Below are positions 51,352 to 59,932 of a stretch of DNA of 64,000 nt, one piece after another; within the stretch, counting starts at the first letter, position 1, and every line of letters begins with the position of its first letter. The stretch is from the NCBI RefSeq assembly GCF_002095395.1, contig NZ_MJEI01000106.1:124001-188000 (forward strand). Reading direction: 5' to 3'. Made by a program: the position numbers and the translations under genes. A model generated the notes under the pieces. The model was not told the origin of the DNA. It ran no database searches and was given only the letters and a program-made list of their open reading frames with translations. The DNA is from Williamsia sp. 1135. Lineage in GTDB: Bacteria > Actinomycetota > Actinomycetes > Mycobacteriales > Mycobacteriaceae.

Positions 51352-51400
51352 GGGGTCTCCTTCAGGGGTTTATGAGATGGGAGGGTACTGCGGCACAAAA

Positions 51401-51442
51401 CGAGGGAAAAACGAGGGAAAAAACGAGGGAAAAAACGAGGGG
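51401..51442 (+). repeat. Tandem repeat CGAGGGAAAAAA, about 3.5 copies
   Basis: Units of 11, 12, 12 and 7 bp start at 51401, 51412, 51424 and 51436. It lies in the 95-bp gap between rhaM and the MFS gene. On the transcribed (minus) strand it reads CCCTCG alternating with T-runs, so copy-number change or T-tracts could influence expression of everything downstream of rhaM. Confidence 0.75.
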
Positions 51443-51446
51443 AGGG

Positions 51447-51764
51447 TCACGCGAGGTGGAAGTAGTCGTCGAGAACGGTCATGGCGGTGTCTGGATCGGT
51501 GCCGGTGTCGAAGTACTGGGCCATCCGGCTCTGCCACTTCTCGTTCACCGCGGTGTTGGCCATCAGCTCGCGGGCCCGGTCGAAATCATCGGTTTCGAGG
51601 TATCCGACGACGAGTCCGTCGTCGGGCCGCAGGAACAGCGAGTAGTTCTGCCAGCCGGTCGTGCGCAGGGCCTCGAGCATCTCGGGCCAGACGTCCTGGT
51701 GGGCGGCGAGGTAGTCGTCGATGCGGTCTGGTTGCAGATTCATCGTGAAACACACTCTTTGCAT
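51447..51764 (-). CDS. rhaM: L-rhamnose mutarotase
   Basis: 105 aa. MQRVCFTMNLQPDRIDDYLAAHQDVWPE matches the RhaM fold, with the catalytic His (AAHQDVW) and the end NEKWQSRMAQYFD. Interconverts anomers of L-rhamnose. First gene of the operon. The start codon has a poor ribosome-binding site, but the length agrees with the family. Confidence 0.92.
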   Translation of the reverse strand: MQRVCFTMNLQPDRIDDYLAAHQDVWPEMLEALRTTGWQNYSLFLRPDDGLVVGYLETDDFDRARELMANTAVNEKWQSRMAQYFDTGTDPDTAMTVLDDYFHLA

Positions 51765-51790
51765 GCGGGGCCTGTCGGTGATGAACGTAT

Positions 51791-51849
51791 TTGAAACGTT
51801 TCAATTTGTGAGTGGAGTCACGGTAAACCGCCGAATGTGATCGCGTCAA
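51791..51849 (-). promoter_or_regulatory. rha operon promoter with LacI-type operator
   Basis: On the minus strand TTGACG (51849-51844), 18-bp spacer and TACCGT (51825-51820) form a plausible promoter. The perfect palindrome TTGAAACGTTTCAA (51791-51804) lies just downstream of the expected start, about 10 bp in, where a bound LacI protein would block transcription. Confidence 0.65.
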
Positions 51850-51902
51850 GAGGGACTTTTGAGCCGGCGTCGACGACCGGGGGTGGGGGATATCGGACTT
51901 AT

Positions 51903-51931
51903 TTGTCCTGAGCAGCGCAGCAGCGTAAAGT
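51903..51931 (+). promoter_or_regulatory. infA promoter
   Basis: TTGTCC (51903-51908), 17-bp spacer, TAAAGT (51926-51931), about 165 bp before infA. The -35 and spacer start (CCTGAGCAGC) are shared with the second spc promoter at 32520-32539. The gap 51765-52095 holds this and the divergent rha promoter. Confidence 0.6.
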
Positions 51932-52095
51932 AGATCAACGGTGCACCCGCGCCGGGTTGTTTTCGTGCCCAGATCCGCAGAACTCTGTCGAGTCCTCTGC
52001 CAGCTGTCACTCGAATATCCGGGACACGGGCGTGCCATGAAGGTAATCGAACAGAACTGTTCAGGTGTGGTGAACACACCAGAATCGTGGAGGCT

Positions 52096-52314
52096 ATGGC
52101 CAAAGAAGGCGCGATCGAGGTCGAGGGTCGAGTTGTCGAACCCCTGCCCAATGCAATGTTCCGCATTGAGCTGGAGAACGGCCACAAGGTGCTCGCCCAC
52201 ATCAGTGGCAAGATGCGGCAGCACTACATCCGCATCCTGCCAGAGGACCGCGTGGTCGTGGAGCTGTCGCCCTACGACCTGACCCGCGGCCGCATCGTTT
52301 ACCGGTACAAGTAA
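52096..52314 (+). CDS. infA: Translation initiation factor IF-1
   Basis: 72 aa from ATG 52096 (GTGGAGG upstream; the GTG at 52087 is not used). [18 protein letters not shown] and [16 protein letters not shown] are the IF-1 OB-fold signature. Binds the ribosomal A site during initiation. Starts the infA-rpmJ-rpsM-rpsK-rpsD-rpoA-rplQ cluster. Confidence 0.97.
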   Translation: MAKEGAIEVEGRVVEPLPNAMFRIELENGHKVLAHISGKMRQHYIRILPEDRVVVELSPYDLTRGRIVYRYK

Positions 52315-52398
52315 AGGCTTCCCGGACACCTCCGGGTAAGAACACCAGCTGTGGTGCAGCTTTGCGCTGCGCCTCGGGGCTTTGAAGGAGATCGAGAC

Positions 52399-52512
52399 GT
52401 GAAGGTTCAGCCGAGCGTCAAGCCGATCTGCGAGAAGTGCAAGGTGATCCGGCGTAACGGCCGGGTCATGGTGATCTGCGACAACCTGCGTCACAAGCAG
52501 CGTCAGGGCTGA
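52399..52512 (+). CDS. rpmJ: 50S ribosomal protein L36
   Basis: 37 aa from GTG 52399 with GAAGGAG upstream, reading [20 protein letters not shown], ending NLRHKQRQG. The zinc ligands Cys-Cys (CEKC), Cys and His are present (C+ form). Confidence 0.95.
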   Translation: MKVQPSVKPICEKCKVIRRNGRVMVICDNLRHKQRQG

Positions 52513-52612
52513 TCAGCACCCTCGCAAGATCGCTTGCAAGAGCGAGACACAACTGAATACAGGCATGAGAAGACCTTCCAGCACCAGCGGCGATAAACGG
52601 ATCACCGCCTAC

Positions 52613-52650
52613 CCCCGGCACGGAGGCCGGGGCCCCTCGCAGAGCAGGGG
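52613..52650 (+). promoter_or_regulatory. Leader hairpins before rpsM
   Basis: CCCCGGC (52613-52619) pairs with GCCGGGG (52626-52632), directly followed by CCCCT (52633-52637) pairing with AGGGG (52646-52650). They lie in the 180-nt gap between rpmJ and rpsM. In other bacteria S4 represses this operon through its leader; whether this is such a site is not known. Confidence 0.35.
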
Positions 52651-52692
52651 ACGGACTGGGAGCAGACCTCCGAGAACCAAAGGAAACGCCAC

Positions 52693-53061
52693 ATGGCACG
52701 TGTTGCTGGTGTAGACCTCCCGCGCGAAAAGCGCCTGGAGATCGCACTGACTTACATCTATGGAGTTGGTCGTACCACCTCCAAAGAGATCCTTGCCGCG
52801 ACCGGTCTCAGCGCCGATCTGCGGGCCAAGGATCTCACCGACGAAGACGTTCTGAAGCTTCGCGAGTACCTCGAGGCCTCGGTCAAGGTCGAAGGTGACC
52901 TGCGCCGTGAGGTGCAGGCCGACATTCGTCGCAAGATCGAGATCGGCTGCTACCAGGGTCTGCGTCACCGTCGTGGACTGCCTGTCCGTGGACAGCGCAC
53001 CAAGACCAACGCCCGGACCCGTAAGGGCCCGAAGAAGACCATCGCCGGGAAGAAGAAGTAA
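52693..53061 (+). CDS. rpsM: 30S ribosomal protein S13
   Basis: 122 aa. [20 protein letters not shown] at the start, GIGR-type loop [13 protein letters not shown], and the basic C-terminus [19 protein letters not shown]. Head protein contacting the P-site tRNA and L5. rpsK follows after 3 bp. Confidence 0.97.
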   Translation: MARVAGVDLPREKRLEIALTYIYGVGRTTSKEILAATGLSADLRAKDLTDEDVLKLREYLEASVKVEGDLRREVQADIRRKIEIGCYQGLRHRRGLPVRGQRTKTNARTRKGPKKTIAGKKK

Positions 53062-53064
53062 TCC

Positions 53065-53472
53065 ATGCCTCCTAAGTCACGTAGCGCCGGCCCCAAGAAG
53101 GGCACTCGTCGTCGCGAGAAGAAGAACGTCCCGCACGGCAGCGCGCACATCAAGAGCACGTTCAACAACACCATCGTCTCCATCACCGATCCGGCCGGCA
53201 ATGTCATCGCCTGGGCGTCTTCGGGCCACGTCGGCTTCAAGGGTTCGCGTAAGAGCACCCCGTTCGCCGCGCAGCTCGCCGCCGAGAGTGCTGCCCGCAA
53301 GGCGCAGGAACACGGCGTCAAGAAGGTCGACGTCTTCGTGAAGGGCCCGGGTTCGGGCCGCGAGACCGCAATTCGATCACTGCAGGCCGCCGGCCTCGAG
53401 GTCGGCACCATTTCCGATGTCACCCCGCAGCCGCACAACGGTTGCCGTCCGCCCAAGCGGCGTCGGGTCTAA
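53065..53472 (+). CDS. rpsK: 30S ribosomal protein S11
   Basis: 135 aa. [39 protein letters not shown] and the end [18 protein letters not shown] are diagnostic. Platform protein near the mRNA exit. Confidence 0.97.
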   Translation: MPPKSRSAGPKKGTRRREKKNVPHGSAHIKSTFNNTIVSITDPAGNVIAWASSGHVGFKGSRKSTPFAAQLAAESAARKAQEHGVKKVDVFVKGPGSGRETAIRSLQAAGLEVGTISDVTPQPHNGCRPPKRRRV

Positions 53473-53494
53473 CGGGAAAGAAGAGGACTAGAAA

Positions 53495-54100
53495 ATGGCT
53501 CGTTATACCGGACCCGCAACCCGCAAATCTCGCCGTCTGCGCGTCGACCTCGTCGGCGGAGACCAGGCGTTCGAGCGTCGCCCCTACCCGCCCGGCCAGC
53601 ATGGCCGCGCGCGGATCAAGGAGAGCGAATACCTGCTCCAGCTGCAGGAGAAGCAGAAGGCCCGCTTCACCTACGGCGTGATGGAAAAGCAGTTCAGTCT
53701 CTATTACAAAGAAGCCAACCGTCGCAACGGCAAGACCGGTGACGAGCTTCTGCGTCTGCTCGAGACCCGTCTCGACAACGTCGTGTACCGCGCCGGACTG
53801 GCTCGTACCCGTCGTCAGGCCCGTCAGATGGTCAGCCACGGACACCTCACCGTCAACGGTGTGAAGGTCGACGTCCCGAGCTACCGCGTCTCTCGCTACG
53901 ACATCATCGATGTCCGCCCGAAGTCGTTGCAGACCACGCCGTTCCAGATCGCCAAGGAAATCCAGGGCGATCGTCCGGTGCCGGGCTGGTTGCAGGTCGT
54001 GCCCAGCACGCTGCGCATCCTGGTGCACTCGGAGCCTGAGCGCGCACAGATCGACGTGCCGCTGCAGGAACAGCTCATCGTCGAGTTCTACTCCAAGTAG
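53495..54100 (+). CDS. rpsD: 30S ribosomal protein S4
   Basis: 201 aa. Basic N-terminus without zinc cysteines (ARYTGPATRKSRRLRVDLVG), GQHGRARIKESEY, the S4 RNA-binding domain (LETRLDNVVYRAGLARTRRQ, ARQMVSHGHLTVNG). Early 16S assembly protein and regulator of its operon in other bacteria. Confidence 0.97.
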   Translation: MARYTGPATRKSRRLRVDLVGGDQAFERRPYPPGQHGRARIKESEYLLQLQEKQKARFTYGVMEKQFSLYYKEANRRNGKTGDELLRLLETRLDNVVYRAGLARTRRQARQMVSHGHLTVNGVKVDVPSYRVSRYDIIDVRPKSLQTTPFQIAKEIQGDRPVPGWLQVVPSTLRILVHSEPERAQIDVPLQEQLIVEFYSK

Positions 54101-54203
54101 TCCACGAACCAGCCCAGCGCTGATTCGGTTTCCGCGGCAACCGCCGCACAGTTTCATTGTCTAGGGCGTCATATAGCGGGCGTTCAAGAGGAGAAGAAGA
54201 TAC

Positions 54204-55259
54204 ATGCTGATTTCACAGCGACCCACACTGTCCGAAGAGATCATCGCGGAAGACCGCTCGAAGTTCGTCATCGAGCCGCTTGAGCCAGGATTCGGTTACA
54301 CCCTCGGTAACTCGCTCCGTCGCACCCTGCTCTCGTCGATCCCCGGCGCTGCTGTCACCAGCATCCGGATCGACGGGGTGCTGCACGAGTTCACCACCGT
54401 CCCGGGAGTCAAGGAAGATGTCACCGACATCATCCTGAACCTCAAGGGCCTGGTCGTGAGCTCGGAAGAAGACGAGCCGGTCACCATGTACGTGCGCAAG
54501 CAGGGACCCGGCGCGGTCACCGGCGCCGACATCGTGCCCCCGGCCGGCGTCACCGTGCACAACCCGGATCTGCACATCGCCACCCTGAACGACAAGGGCA
54601 AGTTGGAGATCGAGCTCGTCGTCGAGCGCGGTCGCGGCTATGTCCCCGCCGTCCAGAACAAGGCGTCCGGCGCCGAGATCGGCCGTATCCCGGTCGACTC
54701 GATCTACTCGCCGGTGCTCAAGGTCACGTACAAGGTGGAGGCCACCCGCGTCGAGCAGCGCACCGACTTCGATCGGCTCGTTCTCGATGTGGAGACCAAG
54801 AACTCCATCACCGCGCGGGACGCGCTGGCCTCGGCCGGCAAGACCCTGGTCGAACTGTTCGGACTCGCTCGTGAGCTCAACGTCGAAGCCGAAGGTGTCG
54901 AGATCGGACCCTCGCCCGCCGAGGCCGATCACATCGCATCGTTCAGCCTTCCGATCGAGGACCTGGAACTCACCGTCCGGTCGTACAACTGCCTCAAGCG
55001 TGAGGGAGTGCACACCGTCGGCGAGCTCGTGGCCCGCACCGAATCGGATCTCCTCGACATCCGGAACTTCGGCCAGAAGTCGATCGACGAGGTCAAGGTC
55101 AAGCTGCACGCGCTCGGCCTGGCACTGAAGGACAGCCCGGCCAGCTTCGATCCGTCCCAGGTGGCCGGATACGACGTTGCCACCGGCACCTGGTCCGACG
55201 ACGCTGCATTCTCCGACGACGCTGCCGGCGAAGACTTCGCGGAAACCGAACAGCTCTAA
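54204..55259 (+). CDS. rpoA: RNA polymerase alpha subunit
   Basis: 351 aa, AGGAG upstream of ATG 54204. N-terminal dimerisation domain ([20 protein letters not shown]), C-terminal domain with [20 protein letters not shown] and [19 protein letters not shown]. The acidic tail is slightly longer than in E. coli. Assembles the polymerase and contacts activators. Confidence 0.98.
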   Translation: MLISQRPTLSEEIIAEDRSKFVIEPLEPGFGYTLGNSLRRTLLSSIPGAAVTSIRIDGVLHEFTTVPGVKEDVTDIILNLKGLVVSSEEDEPVTMYVRKQGPGAVTGADIVPPAGVTVHNPDLHIATLNDKGKLEIELVVERGRGYVPAVQNKASGAEIGRIPVDSIYSPVLKVTYKVEATRVEQRTDFDRLVLDVETKNSITARDALASAGKTLVELFGLARELNVEAEGVEIGPSPAEADHIASFSLPIEDLELTVRSYNCLKREGVHTVGELVARTESDLLDIRNFGQKSIDEVKVKLHALGLALKDSPASFDPSQVAGYDVATGTWSDDAAFSDDAAGEDFAETEQL

Positions 55260-55311
55260 CCAGACCCCAGCTCACGACCGAGAGGTCGAGAGCGAACCCT
55301 AGGAGTTCGAA

Positions 55312-55893
55312 ATGCCCAAGCCCACAAAGGGTACCCGCCTCGGCGGGTCGGCTTCGCACCAGAAAGCGATGCTGGCGAACCTCGCCACCTCGCTCTTCGA
55401 GCACGGCCGGATCACCACGACCGAAGCCAAGGCGAAGAAGCTGCGTCCCTACGCGGAGAAGCTGATCACCCACGCGAAGGCCGGTAACCTGGCCCATCGT
55501 CGTGAGGTGCTCAAGGACATCCGCAACAAGGACGTCGTGCACACCCTGTTCGCCGAGATCGGCCCGTTCTACGCGGATCGTCCCGGTGGCTACACCCGCA
55601 TCATCAAGACGCTGCCACGCAAGGGCGACAACGCCCCCATGGCAGTCATCGAACTGGTGAAGGAAAAGACCGCTTCGTCGGAGGCCGACCGCGCGACCCG
55701 CGCAGCCGCCTCCAAGAAGAAGGCCGATGAGGCTGTCGTCGAAGCCGATTCGGCTGACGACAACGTGGTCGAGGCCGTGGAGGCCGACGCCACCGATGCC
55801 GAGGTCGAGAACGCCGAGGCAGTTGCCGAAGGTCTGACCGATGAGACGACGGCCAAGAGTGCCGCCGAGATCGTCGACGAGGACAAGAAGTAA
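55312..55893 (+). CDS. rplQ: 50S ribosomal protein L17 with long acidic C-terminal extension
   Basis: 193 aa. The L17 core ([59 protein letters not shown]) ends near residue 125. About 65 more residues follow, dominated by Ala, Glu, Asp and Val ([20 protein letters not shown]), predicted disordered. Mycobacterial L17 also has such a tail, here among the longer ones. Function of the tail unknown. Confidence 0.96.
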   Translation: MPKPTKGTRLGGSASHQKAMLANLATSLFEHGRITTTEAKAKKLRPYAEKLITHAKAGNLAHRREVLKDIRNKDVVHTLFAEIGPFYADRPGGYTRIIKTLPRKGDNAPMAVIELVKEKTASSEADRATRAAASKKKADEAVVEADSADDNVVEAVEADATDAEVENAEAVAEGLTDETTAKSAAEIVDEDKK

Positions 55894-55923
55894 GACGCCT
55901 GCGCGTCAACATTTTCTGGCGAG

Positions 55924-55953
55924 CCCGTCACCGGTACATCCGGTGGCGGGTTT
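55924..55953 (+). terminator. Terminator after rplQ
   Basis: CCCGTCACCGG (55924-55934) pairs fully with CCGGTGGCGGG (55940-55950), one G-U pair, 5-nt loop, followed by TTT. It is only 22 bp before truA, so it probably limits read-through from the ribosomal operon. Confidence 0.65.
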
Positions 55954-55974
55954 CGTCATAGTAGAAGGGCCGTT

Positions 55975-56817
55975 ATGCGGTTGCGGATGCAGATCGGCTA
56001 CGACGGAACCGATTTCGCAGGTTGGGCCAGGCAACCCGGACAGCGGACGGTGTGTGGGGTTCTCGAAGAAGCGCTGAGTACGGTGCTGCGTGAGCCGGTC
56101 ACCCTCACTGTTGCAGGCCGCACCGACGCGGGCGTTCATGCGACGGGCCAGGCCGCACACTTCGACGTCAGCGAAGCATCGTTTCAGACCCGGTCGATCG
56201 CGGGGGATCCGGGAAAGCTGGTGCGCCGACTGGCGAAGATGCTGCCCACCGATGTGCGGGTCAAGGACATCGACGAGGCCCCCGTCGAATTCGATGCGCG
56301 GTTCTCCGCGCTCCGCAGACACTACGAATACCGGTTGGCCGATGACCCGTGGGGCGCCGAGCCGGTGTCGGCCCGGACGACCGCGGCGTGGCCTCGCCCG
56401 CTGAATGCCGATCTGCTCGAAGAAGCGTCGGGTGTGTTGTTGGGGCTCAACGACTTCGCTGCGTTCTGCCGCCGCCGCGATGGGGCCACCACCGTGCGCG
56501 AGCTGCAACATTTCAGCTGGATGCGCGACGACTTCGGGGTCCTCGTTGCGCAGGTCAGCGCCGATGCATTCTGTTGGTCGATGGTGCGTTCACTCGTCGG
56601 GGCGGTTGCGACCGTGGGTGAGGGCCGCCGATCAGTGCAGTGGTGTGCGGGACTCCTACAGCAACGTAGCCGCTCGAGTGAGGTCCCGGTGGCGGCGGCA
56701 TGCGGTCTGAGTCTGGTCGGTGTCGACTACCCGGCCGATAGCAGGTTGGCGCAGCGCAATGCCGTGACCCGCGAAACCCGTACCGCGATCGACCCGAACG
56801 GCTGCTGCGGCGACTGA
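55975..56817 (+). CDS. truA: tRNA pseudouridine38-40 synthase TruA
   Basis: 280 aa. Catalytic Asp in [12 protein letters not shown] near residue 50, [19 protein letters not shown] at the start and [14 protein letters not shown]. Modifies positions 38-40 of many tRNAs. In mycobacteria truA lies between rplQ and the ESX-4 locus, and the same order holds here. Confidence 0.95.
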   Translation: MRLRMQIGYDGTDFAGWARQPGQRTVCGVLEEALSTVLREPVTLTVAGRTDAGVHATGQAAHFDVSEASFQTRSIAGDPGKLVRRLAKMLPTDVRVKDIDEAPVEFDARFSALRRHYEYRLADDPWGAEPVSARTTAAWPRPLNADLLEEASGVLLGLNDFAAFCRRRDGATTVRELQHFSWMRDDFGVLVAQVSADAFCWSMVRSLVGAVATVGEGRRSVQWCAGLLQQRSRSSEVPVAAACGLSLVGVDYPADSRLAQRNAVTRETRTAIDPNGCCGD

Positions 56818-56836
56818 CCCCGTCCCGAAAATGGGC

Positions 56837-56877
56837 TGTTCTGGCGAACAAAACCGCAGGTGGAGTCCGCCAGAACA
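56837..56877. terminator. Bidirectional hairpin terminator, repeat family copy 3 (inverted)
   Basis: TGTTCTGGCG (56837-56846) pairs with CGCCAGAACA (56868-56877). The loop contains AAAACCGCAGGT, the exact reverse complement of the ACCTGCGGTTTT loop of copy 2. It lies between the convergent genes truA and the TM2 gene. Confidence 0.75.
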
Positions 56878-56898
56878 ACACATCATCGGTGCACGGAG

Positions 56899-57384
56899 TC
56901 AGTCTCGCAGTTTGAGTCCGCGGGAATCGCGGACGCTTCCGGTGAAGATCATGATCGCGTCGACGATCACCCAGATGCCCAGCCCCAGCAGGATGATGTA
57001 GCCGATCAGGACGATCGCGAGCACCCACCCCGCGATCAGAGCGCACAATTGCCCGATCGCGATGCCGTTGGAGCCGATGTAGAAGCGGCCGGCGCCGAAG
57101 CCGCCGAGGAACAGTTGCAACAGACCGGCAACCACTTTCGACTTGTCCGAAAGGGGTTCGCCGGTGTACGGATCGCGTCCGAAGGGCGCGCCCGGATCGC
57201 CGGAGAATCCGGCGACAGGGCCGAACCCAGCAGGCCCGTACGTGGGTTGTCCGTAGGGGGCAGGCGCCGGATACATCGGCATCGGTGCCTCGTAGGGTGC
57301 CGGGTATCCCGGCGAACCCTGATGTGGCTGGCCGCTCTGCCACTCCGGTTTGCCTGAATTATCGTATGGCCCTGGGTAACTCAT
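56899..57384 (-). CDS. TM2-domain membrane protein
   Basis: 161 aa. The first 85 residues are Pro/Tyr/Gly-rich and disordered (PAPAPYGQPTYGPAGFGP). Then the TM2 domain: KSKVVAGLLQLFLGGFGAGRFYIG, with the conserved Gly-x-x-Arg-Phe-Tyr turn, and IGYIILLGLGIWVIVDAIMI with the conserved Asp. Function unknown; such proteins are common in actinobacteria. Directly downstream of the ParA-like gene. Confidence 0.85.
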   Translation of the reverse strand: MSYPGPYDNSGKPEWQSGQPHQGSPGYPAPYEAPMPMYPAPAPYGQPTYGPAGFGPVAGFSGDPGAPFGRDPYTGEPLSDKSKVVAGLLQLFLGGFGAGRFYIGSNGIAIGQLCALIAGWVLAIVLIGYIILLGLGIWVIVDAIMIFTGSVRDSRGLKLRD

Positions 57385-57414
57385 CTTTTCACCTTACTGG
57401 TCGGCCGGGGGAGA

Positions 57415-58968
57415 TCAGGAACTGGTGTACGGCTCGTTGCGTCTGATCGTGGTCGACGGGAAGTCGTCCGCCACCGTGGCCGCCATCTCCACCAACGCCC
57501 GCCGTGTCGGTTTGCCGAGGAGATCGAGGTCGACCTCCGCGCCCTCTGCGAGATGATCGTCGAATGGGATCTGCTGAACCGCGCGGCATCTGGTCAAGAA
57601 GTGTGCGCTGAGCTGATCTGTGTCGATGGACGATGCGCCCGGACGTGAGGAGCTCAAGACCACCACTGCACTGCTGACGAGGTGCCCGAAACCGTGTGCC
57701 TGAAGCCAGTCGAGCGTGGCCCCCGCACTCCGGGCACCGTCGATCGCCGGTGAGGTGACGAGGATGAGCGCGTTGGCCATATCGAGAACACCGTTCATCG
57801 CCGAATGACTCAGGCCGGTACCGCAGTCGGTGATGATGATGTTGTAGAACCGCTGTAGAACGGTCATCACACCGCGGTAGTCGGTTTCGCTGAACGCTTC
57901 CGCGACGGCCGGATCGCGCTCTGAGGCAAGAACTTCCAGCCTGCTCGGCGCCTGTGAGGTGTGGGCACGCACATCGGAATAGCGGTAGATCGACTCGTCG
58001 GACAGCAGATCGCGCACCGTCGAACGGGTTTGCTGCGGAATCCTCTGGGCAAGTGTGCCCAGGTCGGGATTGGCGTCGACGGCGATCACGCGATCACCCC
58101 GCAACGATGCAAAGGTCGAACCCAATCCCACTGTGGTCGTGGTCTTGCCGACCCCGCCCTTGAGGGAGAGCACCGCGATGCGATAGTCGCCGCGGACGGG
58201 TTGGTTGACGCGCTCCAGTAATTGTTTGTAGACCAGGTCATCTGGCGACTCACCCGGATTGATGGTGCCCGCGGACAGTTTGTGGACCGTACGCCGCCAC
58301 CCGCTCGCAGGGGCGCGGCGTGCTTTGCGGAGCAGGGCGACCTCATCGAGACTGGCCGGGCCGTAACCACCGTTGCCATAGGGGGGAGGTTGTCCGTAGC
58401 CGGGCTGTTGCAGACCGGGTTGGGGTGGGCCGGGCCGAGATGGATACTGCTGTCCGGGAACAGGTTGCGGCGGCCCGGGCTGCGGCGGGCCCTGCTGGGG
58501 AGGTCCGGGTGGTGGGGCATAGGCCGCCGGCGGCGCAAAGCCCTGGCTGTGCCGGGGTTCTGCTGCGAACTGAGCCGGACCGGCCGGTGGCGCGGCGTGG
58601 GGAGGCCCTTTGGTGTGCAGGGGGGCGGGTGCGAATGCCGCGCCCGGTGCCTGCGCGGGAATCCCGTAGGGCTGCGGCTGTGGGTACGCAGGTGGTACCT
58701 GCGCAGGCGGCCCCTGCTGAGGCGGAGTGGGTTGCGCATCCACCGGCGGAGGTGCGGGGGCGGCCTGACGGTCGGTCGCGGCGGTCCACTGCGGAGGCAC
58801 GTCGTCAGCACCGTGCCGGGTGGGCTCGGCGTCGGCGTTCGGCAGCGCCGGCGATGGATCTGGCTGTCGCGCTGGGGTTTCCGGTCGTTCGAATTGCGAA
58901 AGATCGATGTCGGCGTCGGCCTGCAACCATGGCGGCGGCGCCGGCACATCGGCATTGTTGTAGCTCAC
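57415..58968 (-). CDS. EspI-like ATPase (MinD/ParA type) with Pro-rich N-terminus
   Basis: 517 aa from GTG 58968, chosen for AGGGGG 8 nt upstream; the longer frame is not coding. Residues 1-215 are disordered and Pro/Gln-rich (PPQQGPPAQVPPAYPQPQPY). Then RTVHKLSAGTINPGESPDD, as in EspI, and a MinD/ParA domain with deviant Walker A LKGGVGKTTTTVGLG (near residue 275), VIAVDANPDLGTLA and IIITDCGTGLSHSAM. EspI proteins are linked to type VII secretion loci and in ESX-1 couple secretion to ATP levels. It is divergent from the ESX genes, supporting this role. Confidence 0.85.
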   Translation of the reverse strand: MSYNNADVPAPPPWLQADADIDLSQFERPETPARQPDPSPALPNADAEPTRHGADDVPPQWTAATDRQAAPAPPPVDAQPTPPQQGPPAQVPPAYPQPQPYGIPAQAPGAAFAPAPLHTKGPPHAAPPAGPAQFAAEPRHSQGFAPPAAYAPPPGPPQQGPPQPGPPQPVPGQQYPSRPGPPQPGLQQPGYGQPPPYGNGGYGPASLDEVALLRKARRAPASGWRRTVHKLSAGTINPGESPDDLVYKQLLERVNQPVRGDYRIAVLSLKGGVGKTTTTVGLGSTFASLRGDRVIAVDANPDLGTLAQRIPQQTRSTVRDLLSDESIYRYSDVRAHTSQAPSRLEVLASERDPAVAEAFSETDYRGVMTVLQRFYNIIITDCGTGLSHSAMNGVLDMANALILVTSPAIDGARSAGATLDWLQAHGFGHLVSSAVVVLSSSRPGASSIDTDQLSAHFLTRCRAVQQIPFDDHLAEGAEVDLDLLGKPTRRALVEMAATVADDFPSTTIRRNEPYTSS

Positions 58969-59160
58969 GGAACAGCCCCCTGTTGGCACGCTCGGTCTTC
59001 TGCGGCAAATCGACGCAGGCAAACTGTGCACTTCTAGCCGCCCCCGACCGTTTGTTAAGGGGAGCATAGACCAAGAGAAGAAGCGGTGAATGTCTGAGCA
59101 CCACTTCGCCGGTGTTGTGGGTATCCTCTCCAGCCAGGGGTCGAACAAGGGGGGACATCC

Positions 59161-59472
59161 ATGGCTGCGGCGACTTCGCGCACCGGGACCATCACAGTGG
59201 TGACGACAGATCAGGGCTTGCCGACGGCGGTTCGGCTCGAGTCGACGGAGTTACGCAAAGATCCGTCGGCCCTGGCCGCAGAGGTGCTACGGCTGTGTCA
59301 GCAGGCTGCCATGCACGCGGGGGTGGCGCGTCGCGAGGAGCTCAGGGCAAGCGGCGTGAGCTCCGACATCATCGACCACATGAACCTGCCGAGGGCCGAC
59401 GATCTGGCGCGGGCCGAGTATCAGGACGACGCCGACGCGAGCGCGCCGAGCAGTTGGATGAGGTCGGTATGA
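59161..59472 (+). CDS. YbaB-like ESX-associated small protein
   Basis: 103 aa, ATG 59161 with AAGGGGGG upstream. RTGTITVVTTDQGLPTAVRL and KDPSALAAEVLRLCQQA look like the C-terminal half of the YbaB/EbfC fold, followed by a helical DDLARAE tail. Small YbaB-like genes are frequent partners in actinobacterial ESX loci, but their role is unknown. The stop overlaps the next start as ATGA. Confidence 0.65.
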   Translation: MAAATSRTGTITVVTTDQGLPTAVRLESTELRKDPSALAAEVLRLCQQAAMHAGVARREELRASGVSSDIIDHMNLPRADDLARAEYQDDADASAPSSWMRSV

Positions 59473-59834
59473 GTTGGGCGATGGATGAACTGGAGGCCAG
59501 GGCCCGGCGGCAACTCGACGGACTGCACGAGGTCAACGAGCGCCTGGCCGCGATCTCGGCGCGTGAGACATCGCCGGGCGATCACGTCACCGCGGAAGTC
59601 GACGGGGTGGGGACGCTGACCGGGTTGTGGTTCGCGCCGTCTGCGCTGACCCTGGGCTCCGATGCGCTCGGTGAGCTGATCGTGGCTACTGCCGGGGTCG
59701 CAGCAGGTCGGGCATTCGCCCGCCGTGCGGCGATACTCGAGGACTTCAACACCTCGTTCGCCGAACTCGTCGACTCGCGTCCGGCATCACTGACATCGAC
59801 TCCGTCGACGCGGGGAACCGGATCGGGGTCGTAG
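59469..59834 (+). CDS. YbaB/EbfC-family protein
   Basis: 121 aa from ATG 59469 (ATGA overlap). N-terminal coiled-coil helix (MDELEARARRQLDGLHEVNE), then the YbaB sheet (VTAEVDGVGTLTGLWFAPSA) and a second helix (LIVATAGVAAGRAFARRA). EbfC-type proteins bind DNA; the ESX versions may instead be chaperone- or secretion-linked. Coupled to the preceding related gene, giving a likely heterodimer. Confidence 0.7.
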   Translation: MSWAMDELEARARRQLDGLHEVNERLAAISARETSPGDHVTAEVDGVGTLTGLWFAPSALTLGSDALGELIVATAGVAAGRAFARRAAILEDFNTSFAELVDSRPASLTSTPSTRGTGSGS

Positions 59835-59847
59835 GCGTCAGATACGT

Positions 59848-59885
59848 CAGATGCCGCAGCCGGGGGTCTGGCACGCCGGCATCTG
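59848..59885 (+). terminator. Hairpin between the YbaB pair and the EspC-like gene
   Basis: CAGATGCCG (59848-59856) pairs with CGGCATCTG (59877-59885) across a 20-nt loop. May separate the first two genes from the following ESX unit. Confidence 0.35.
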
Positions 59886-59932
59886 CGAACCAGTTCGTGA
59901 GTAATTCCAGGTTCACACCACATGGGGGAAGA

